The notes below the pieces were generated by a model. That model was not told the DNA's origin, did not search any database, and saw nothing but the letters and a program-made list of their open reading frames with translations. From Flavobacterium geliluteum (GTDB lineage Bacteria > Bacteroidota > Bacteroidia > Flavobacteriales > Flavobacteriaceae), in NCBI RefSeq assembly GCF_017948595.1, contig NZ_JAGFBV010000013.1, positions 1 to 64,000 on the forward strand: 64,000 nt of DNA, in the 5' to 3' direction. A program made the position numbers and the translations under genes. This document shows positions 61,724 through 64,000 of this stretch, piece after piece (within the stretch, counting starts at the first letter, position 1; every line of letters starts with the position of its first letter).

Positions 61724-61900
61724 GTTTTCCGGAATTTTTGAATGTAAGTACAAATGTATGTTTTAAATTTTTCGTTAGCAATAAAAACCAAATCAATTTT
61801 TATAAAATCACAATAATCCGTATATTTAAACTCATTTTAAATAAGCTTTTCTTTCGATTATTTTTTAATTAACTAAATCACAAGAATATGAGTGTTTTCA

Positions 61901-61980
61901 GGAGCTGTTTCCTGCTGTCCCCTGTATCTTTTCCTGTCTAAAGAAGCCAGAAAAAGGATGCCGGTCCCATCAGGGCTAGG
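61901..61980 (-). ncRNA. Dispersed structured repeat RNA, copy 3
   Basis: On the minus strand: CCTAGCCCTGAT, CCGGCATCCTTTTT, a hairpin (CTTTTTCTG/CAGGAAAAG), AAAAGATACAGG, and AGCAGGAAACAGCTCC. It shares all blocks with 783-865 while the hairpin arms differ in sequence but still pair. It lies between the small membrane gene and fumC, opposite in direction to fumC. Confidence 0.6.
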
Positions 61981-62034
61981 ACACTTGTTTTCATAATAAA
62001 ATTTATTCAATACTATCTGGTTGAGCGATTTCAT

Positions 62035-62097
62035 AAATTACAGATAACATTTTAGAGAGTACAGACAACATTTCACAAATTACAGATAACATTTTAC
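62035..62097 (+). repeat. Three tandem 21-nt repeats directly before fumC
   Basis: Units start at 62035, 62056 and 62077. The first and third are nearly identical (AAATTACAGATAACATTTTA), the second diverged. The last ends 9 nt before the fumC ATG, so the repeats lie in the promoter or 5' leader. Confidence 0.6.
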
Positions 62098-62106
62098 AAA
62101 AAAATC

Positions 62107-63492
62107 ATGAAATACAGAATAGAAAAAGACACCATGGGCGAAGTTCAGGTTCCGGCAGACAAATATTGGGGAGCCCAAACCGAACGTTCAAGAAACAATT
62201 TCAAAATTGGCGCAGCAGCCTCTATGCCGCAAGAAATAATAGAAGGTTTTGCTTATCTTAAAAAAGCTGCCGCATTTGCCAATACCGATTTAGGTGTTTT
62301 ACCCGCCGAAAAAAAAGACGCTATTGCAGCAGTTTGCGACGAAATTTTGGCAGGCCAACTACACGATCAATTTCCTTTGGTTATTTGGCAAACAGGGTCA
62401 GGAACACAAAGTAATATGAATATCAATGAAGTCATTGCCAATCGTGCGCAAGTCCTTAAAGGCTTTAATATTGGCGAAGGCGAACCTTTTATAAAAGCCA
62501 ACGACGATGTCAATAAATCGCAATCTTCCAACGATACTTTTCCTACTGCGATGCACATTGCAGCTTACAAAATGGTCGTAGAAACGACCCTTCCGGGAGT
62601 TGAAAAATTAAGAGATACATTACACCAAAAAGCAACCGAATTTAAAGATGTTGTAAAAATAGGCCGCACCCATCTTATGGATGCCACGCCACTAACATTA
62701 GGACAAGAAATTTCTGGCTATGCAGCGCAATTGAGTTACGGCATCAAAGCGCTTAAAAATACTTTAGCACATTTATCAGAAATCGCTTTAGGAGGAACTG
62801 CTGTAGGAACAGGACTTAACGCACCAGAAGGCTACGATGTAAAAGTGGCCACATATATTGCACAATTTACCAATCATCCTTTTGTAACTGCCGAAAACAA
62901 GTTTGAAGCTTTGGCCGCCCACGATGCCATTGTAGAAACGCATGGAGCATTAAAACAATTGGCGGTTTCTCTAAATAAAATAGCCAATGACATTAGAATG
63001 CTGGCTTCTGGACCACGCTCTGGAATTGGCGAAATTCATATTCCTGAAAACGAACCAGGGTCTTCTATCATGCCCGGAAAAGTAAATCCAACACAATGCG
63101 AAGCGCTGACTATGGTTTGCGCACAAGTGATCGGGAACGATGTTGCTATTGCCGTGGGCGGTATGCAAGGTCATTACGAACTCAATGTTTTTAAACCGAT
63201 GATGGCTGCAAACTTCCTGCAATCAGCGCGACTATTAGGAGATGCATGTGTGTCTTTTGATGAACATTGCGCTCAGGGAATTGAACCCAACTACAAAAGA
63301 ATCAAAGAATTAGTAGACAACTCTCTCATGCTCGTAACGGCATTGAACACAAAAATAGGATATTATAAAGCCGCTGAAATCGCCCAAACTGCGCACAAAA
63401 ACGGAACTACTCTTAAAGAAGAAGCCGTTCGTTTAGGTTATGTCACCTCCGAAGATTTTGATGCTTGGGTGAAACCTGAGGAGATGGCTTAG
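62107..63492 (+). CDS. fumC: Fumarate hydratase class II
   Basis: A 461-residue tetrameric TCA-cycle enzyme converting fumarate to malate. N-terminal [20 protein letters not shown], substrate loops [17 protein letters not shown] and [14 protein letters not shown], catalytic His in [16 protein letters not shown], and the superfamily signature [16 protein letters not shown]. The iron-free class II family length is 460-465, so it is complete. It is monocistronic, preceded by three 21-nt repeats and followed by a heptamer microsatellite and a terminator. Confidence 0.95.
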   Translation: MKYRIEKDTMGEVQVPADKYWGAQTERSRNNFKIGAAASMPQEIIEGFAYLKKAAAFANTDLGVLPAEKKDAIAAVCDEILAGQLHDQFPLVIWQTGSGTQSNMNINEVIANRAQVLKGFNIGEGEPFIKANDDVNKSQSSNDTFPTAMHIAAYKMVVETTLPGVEKLRDTLHQKATEFKDVVKIGRTHLMDATPLTLGQEISGYAAQLSYGIKALKNTLAHLSEIALGGTAVGTGLNAPEGYDVKVATYIAQFTNHPFVTAENKFEALAAHDAIVETHGALKQLAVSLNKIANDIRMLASGPRSGIGEIHIPENEPGSSIMPGKVNPTQCEALTMVCAQVIGNDVAIAVGGMQGHYELNVFKPMMAANFLQSARLLGDACVSFDEHCAQGIEPNYKRIKELVDNSLMLVTALNTKIGYYKAAEIAQTAHKNGTTLKEEAVRLGYVTSEDFDAWVKPEEMA

Positions 63493-63503
63493 TTGCAATT
63501 GTT

Positions 63504-63597
63504 CAGGTTTCAGGTTTCAGGTTTCAGGTTTCAGGTTTCAGGTTTCAGGTTTCAGGTTTCAGGTTTCAGGTTTCAGGTTTCAGGTTTCAGGTTTCAG
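63504..63597 (+). repeat. Heptamer microsatellite (CAGGTTT)n
   Basis: About 13.4 perfect copies of a 7-nt unit, starting 12 nt after the fumC stop. Inverted forms (TGAAACCTGAAAC, near 63664) follow the terminator, so a snap-back structure is possible. Confidence 0.95.
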
Positions 63598-63605
63598 CCC
63601 TATAA

Positions 63606-63641
63606 AAAAATCCCATCCGTTAAACGAATGGGATTTTTTTT
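63606..63641. terminator. Terminator after fumC
   Basis: Hairpin AAAAATCCCAT / ATGGGATTTTT with inner CGTT/AACG pairing; T tracts on both strands. Confidence 0.88.
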
Positions 63642-63719
63642 ACGCTATTTGTCTAGTCCACTAACTTGAAACCTGAAACTTTTTAAACTTGAAACTTCTT
63701 TTCTAAAAAACTAGAAACT

Positions 63720-64000
63720 TTATTTTCCATCCACATAATCCTGCAGATAGCTAAATCTTGGCGTTAGTTTTCCTTTTTCGGTGATTTTGGCTCTTTCTAG
63801 AATTCCGTCTTTATCACCATTGAAGAAAGCAGGAATCACATGCTCCATAAACTGTTCTCCAAAACCTTCGCTGGCGTCTTTCGGAATTTCGCAAGGCAAA
63901 TTATCAACAGCCATCACGACCACTGCGGCAGGATGAAAAACATCTACTTCTTTATTTTCTAATGGCCAATAACCGTACAGAGGTTCTGCAATCGTAGAAG
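63720..64000 (-). CDS. Saccharopine dehydrogenase-like protein, C-terminal part (cut by the window edge)
   Basis: The minus frame is open from the window edge and reads AEPLYGYWPLENKEVDVFHP, then AVVVMAVDNLPCEIPKDASEGFGEQF and ends RFSYLQDYVDGK-stop (each cited in part). The VDNLP-E-P-DAS-FG motif is the C-terminal signature of NAD-dependent saccharopine/lysine-type dehydrogenases of the alanine dehydrogenase superfamily. About 93 codons are in the window; the N-terminus and NAD-binding domain are outside. The internal ATG at 63923 is not the true start. Confidence 0.75.
   Translation of the reverse strand, partial: STIAEPLYGYWPLENKEVDVFHPAAVVVMAVDNLPCEIPKDASEGFGEQFMEHVIPAFFNGDKDGILERAKITEKGKLTPRFSYLQDYVDGK

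Noticed and set aside
63504-63597. CRISPR or iteron origin for the heptamer array
   Set aside because: It is a pure 7-nt microsatellite with no spacers. Similar GTTTCAG simple repeats are common between flavobacterial genes.

Overview
The window is from a low-GC Bacteroidota chromosome, almost certainly a Flavobacterium or close relative. Evidence: promoter -7 elements of the TAnnTTTG type with a TTG/TTTG -33 box, protein families typical of the group (DUF4132, DUF4251, LETM1-related protein, SulP plus beta-carbonic anhydrase, MnmD, OMP_b-brl TonB receptor), and dispersed flavobacterial structured repeats. The genus is an inference from gene content, not a computed result.

Layout. 1-1074: three tandem minus-strand promoters, probably for an rRNA operon just left of the window, and a structured repeat RNA. 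1075-9226: a secreted protein, an acyl-CoA synthetase, and a DUF4132 giant with a small partner. 9394-20121 is accessory and AT-rich. It holds a lipoprotein/outer-membrane pair divergent from a four-gene two-component operon (both promoters carry the same ACCC-N4-GGGT dyad), a polyvalent-protein-type kinase cassette with duplicated ends, and an AAA+ ATPase/subtilase pair that matches the IetAS anti-phage system.

20174-27958 is the most interesting part, an RNA-repair island. On the minus strand it encodes a RING/TerD-like protein, a T4 Rnl1-like RNA ligase, a T4 Pnkp-like kinase-phosphatase and an RlaP-type nucleotidyltransferase. Divergent from these are an HD phosphohydrolase and a WYL regulator. 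The 550-base leader of the RING/TerD gene contains five tandem copies of an RNA motif: GGTCAA, an 8-nt strand, TACTTC, and a complementary 8-nt strand. All five stems differ in sequence but pair completely. One copy interrupts a tRNA-Lys(UUU)-like sequence and another carries a tRNA T-arm. The same dyad with the same 10-nt spacing precedes the promoter-like boxes of both minus-strand transcription units. A 12-unit array with a 21-nt period lies between the kinase and nucleotidyltransferase genes. I know of no description of this leader array.

28202-34830: a MarR-regulated fatty-acid beta-oxidation cluster (multifunctional FadB/J-like protein, thiolase, acyl-CoA dehydrogenase) with an inserted S23/four-helix-bundle gene. 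35144-63492 is mostly housekeeping: GH18 protein, SodC-like protein, carbonic anhydrase with SulP transporter, Dps/OxyR divergent pair, MnmD, IlvE, MazG-like protein, an ECF sigma operon, Kup, an RNA m5C methyltransferase, MenE, a CPBP protease, an ArsC-like protein, a TonB-dependent receptor and FumC. The right edge cuts a saccharopine dehydrogenase-like gene.

Bacteroidota rarely use Shine-Dalgarno sequences, so start codons were chosen by ATG position, signal peptides and family N-termini. Several were moved inward from the longest open frame.
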